Of a stretch of 64,000 nt of DNA, positions 61,091-64,000 are shown piece after piece. The stretch is from positions 1,099,501 through 1,163,500 of the forward strand of contig JACCIC010000095.1 in NCBI GenBank assembly GCA_018907035.1, in the 5' to 3' direction. A program made the position numbers and the translations under genes. The notes below the pieces were generated by a model, which saw only the letters and a list, made by a program, of their open reading frames with translations, was not told where the DNA came from and did not search any database. The number at the start of each line of letters is the position of its first letter. Within the stretch, counting starts at the first letter, position 1. The DNA comes from Sycobia sp. Sy_11. Lineage: Eukaryota > Arthropoda > Insecta > Hymenoptera > Epichrysomallidae.

Positions 61091-64000
61091 TTTATTTTGA
61101 AGTAAAATCAATATTGTTTACCTCGTAAAATATTTCAAATGTGCAGTCGATCTCGACTACTGGACTGGATGGTGTATTTCTCTAATAGAAAGTGAAATAA
61201 CTTTTATTCAAGATTATTAAGGGTTTTTGAAAAGTATTAGGACCAGATTACGGTTAATTTGACGAATAAATATTAAGGTCAATTAAGAACTTTTATGAAA
61301 TACACGCGTGTTTACAAACGAACTATAATATTATAGTGCTTGAAACTGTAAGAAAACATTGGCAAGCAATTTAAGGCAATATATATATCTACTTTACATT
61401 GTATTGTAGATCCGCAACCAGCATGGACTATGAAATACACAGTCTATTATCAATGAAGGCATTTAATACTTCCATGCGTTTACAGCAATTACCATACATG
61501 TAGTCCTGCCAATACCCTTAAAGAGGAAAGAGGACTAATTACGGACTACTTGTCGAAAAACTAACGCATATGGATCCACGCCATTGCCAAACTATTTTCA
61601 GATAAAGTCAGAAGTGCATCGAAAACATTGAATAAAAATTTAAACAGAAAATAATTGAAATTTATGCAAAACGTGAATTTGAAAATCGGATAATAATAAG
61701 ACCTTCCGCTTCTAGATTAAAAAAAATTATATTACCAGAACGCACTTTGCGGAACAAATTCTATATCAACTAAATGTAAAAACTGAATCGTCGATCACTT
61801 CATACAGAGTAAACATATAAACAAAGTTAGATATGGTCATATTTCTGTTTTCCAATCTGATTAATGTACAAACTTTTCAGGATGCAGTACTAGAGGAAAA
61901 TAAATATACGCTCTGTTTTTAAAAGTTTCTCTAATATTGCAATAAAAGCAGACAATGACAATAAATCAATTCCATTGGAATTGTTGATTCCTTTGCTGAA
62001 GAATTTGTTTTAAAGTTTCAAGCAGTCTGAGGATATAAAAGAAAAATCAATAGTGAGATTTGTATAGTATTCATTTATTTTGAAGTAAATGGCGATTATT
62101 TGAACTACGATATTACTAAAACACGGACTGTCACAGAGTATTTCTACTGGCATAAAAGAGCGTATTAAATCTACAACTAAATTTGATAAATCGACATTTT
62201 CCAAAAATCCGGTGTCAAATTTTAGTATTTCCAGTACACGACATAAAGGCATATTCAGTAAAAATATTATCAATCAATAGTGTAATCTTTCTGGAAAAAA
62301 AAATTATTATTAGACTTTAAACGTCTAGTTAAAAATAAACAGTATATATGAAACAAGAGCTTAAAGTGACTTCAATAAAAATTTCTTTACGATCGATCGC
62401 CTAATAACATCGAAATTTTACATTCATGATGCCGTTAACGTAAAACCTAATTTTTTAGCAGTGCCTGTATAGATATGGAAAATTTCCCATCTTGTGGAGA
62501 GACATACAGATCATACTAAAATGTTAAAAAGTATGCATTTTTTAATTGTAAATAAAACGTTGCTTTCGTCATAGGATCCATTGCAGTGAAAGTTAACTCA
62601 TTCACCAAACCCAAATCCATTCCAAATCAAATACCGCAGAAATCGGCAATAAGTCGCATTCTGTTTGTATTTGCGATAAATGAAATAGTAGTAGCTGCAT
62701 CTCAAAATTGTTGCGCGCACTCGCCATTGCTAATGATATTGTACTATTCATAAAAGGAAACTATTCGGAAATAAATCGCCAAGCAATGCAATCTAAATAC
62801 AAAAGGCTGTGAACAATCTTATAAAATTTACAAGTACATTTAAATTTAAAACCAGATCTGACGTCGTTATTTTCGAACGAAACGCGACTCTTTAAACCTA
62901 CCAGTAAGAGTGGAAAAATGGAAGTGGTAAATAAAGTACAGGTCAATCGAATATTGGAATTATTTGAGCAGAATTAAGTTTTATAAATCGCTTATAAAAA
63001 AAACTGTATAAAAGACGGGTATTTCAAACATATAGTCTTAACAAGTATCCGCAAGTCCTCCATATAATGCAGATTTAATTCTGGTTCGTACCATACGATT
63101 CATCCGTAAGTAGACCTAAACTATAGCATATAACCGTATACCTTCGACGACAGGGTAATCAATTATACTTCACTTAGAGCGATCGAAATTACAGAGCAAG
63201 AAATATATACTCAAATCAAATTAATACGTATACGCGATTTACTGGTCGGAGAATCTAAATAATATATTCGATTACACAATAATAACTATTACGATTTTAA
63301 TGGGATTCGACGGAAGCAATAGCTCGATACACATGAAATGCACGTACAAAATAATCACCCAGCGAAGGAATAAACTAAGATAGGAGTTACTCGCGATATC
63401 TTTAGTTGTGTATCGTTTAGATTAATAAAAAGAGAAATATTCATGTATTAAATAAAAAATTTCGATATTTGAACTAACCCTGGAAGATATTATTATATCT
63501 CAATCGTGACTCCGTGTTCCTTATTGAATTTCCACGTTAAGTCTTTTTTAACGTCGGAAATTAAATGTTACATCTCAGAATTTTGACTCCGATTTTATGC
63601 AATGCCATTTGAACAACATTTGGATATGCCATATCATCTTCGCACCTATTATTTCGCTTTATATTATGATTTATTTATATAAGGATGCAATATTATCCAA
63701 ATTGAAGAAGAGCCCAAAATTTTTGCAAATCGCAAAGTACAGATCAGAGCACATATTTGACCATGCACACACGATATTTGAAAGAGTATGTCAGTCTTTC
63801 GTAAATGTCAATTAACTTTGACACTTCGAACACAACGTTTCACGCATGCTCTTAATTATATTCCTTTCTTCTATAATAAATCGCCATATGCGTGTAGAAA
63901 AGGATCTTTGTCATCTTGAAACGAGGAAAACACACGCTGCTCGCCCAGTGTCTTCGTATGCACCAGACCCATATCTATCTCTCTTATACCGCTTCATTGT

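Larger units (their letters stand above)
51534..64000. other. Remaining gene B intron or flank
   Basis: AT-rich, with TTCGAA-rich blocks (53.2-53.9 kb), one long AT array (54168-54216), an ATA/AAT array (55179-55203), a CRE/E-box cluster (56.45-56.8 kb), hairpins (57.3 and 58.7 kb) and a GC-rich, GA-repeat block at 59.87-60.8 kb. Two possible minus-strand coding fragments are listed separately. Nothing recognised between 61.1 and 64 kb. Confidence 0.45.

Noticed and set aside
62010..62273. 87-codon AT-rich minus-strand frame
   Set aside because: Frames of this length are expected by chance in AT-rich DNA, and neighbouring sequence on the strand is full of stops.

Overview
This is eukaryotic, insect-like genomic DNA. 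Very AT-rich non-coding sequence is broken by GC-rich exons. CpG is plentiful, the introns are large with GT-AG ends, there is a eukaryotic tRNA-Gly(GCC), and microsatellites (above all AT dinucleotides) are extremely dense. The mix recalls hymenopteran genomes (ants, parasitoid wasps). That placement is inference; no species-diagnostic gene was recognised.

Layout. 1-13.7 kb: no convincing exon; microsatellites, a GC-rich block at 8.1-8.5 kb, and a moderately GC, repeat-poor block at 11.4-12.5 kb that looks regulatory. 13.8-36.1 kb: gene A on the plus strand. A probable first coding exon at 14384-14515 starts Met-Gly-Gly-Ala-Lys-Ser, an N-myristoylation-like start. Four well-supported coding exons follow: 27267-27398, 32199-32833, 34011-34761 and 35677-36111. 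All phases fit, giving a 694-residue model with a coiled coil, long Ser/Gly/Gln/His-rich linkers, two conserved-looking blocks and a hydrophobic C-terminal tail that could bind a PDZ domain. A decayed gag-like element on the minus strand (about 23.6-24.8 kb) sits in intron 1 and a tRNA-Gly gene lies antisense in intron 2. 36.1-42.3 kb: 3' UTR with long GA and AT arrays, then AT-rich intergenic DNA. 42.4-44.27 kb: GC-rich promoter-like block and first coding exon of gene B (44181-44268, plus strand), with overlapping upstream ORFs in the presumed leader. 44.3-64 kb: mostly one very large intron or flank of gene B. It has dense AT arrays, TTCGAA-rich blocks, regulatory-looking clusters, RNA-hairpin candidates, one possible second exon (51362-51533) and two protein-like minus-strand frames (54663-54850, 60917-61090).

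How it works together: the two genes are in tandem on the plus strand. Gene A looks like a membrane-tethered scaffold; gene B is known only from 29 residues. I did not find a clearly new biological system. The best leads are the dual-anchor layout of gene A, the competing reading frames at 51.4 kb, the 11.5-12.3 kb Pho/GAGA-like cluster, the paired-homeodomain site at 18.3 kb, and the hairpins at 57.3 and 58.7 kb. No similarity search was possible, so all names are tentative.
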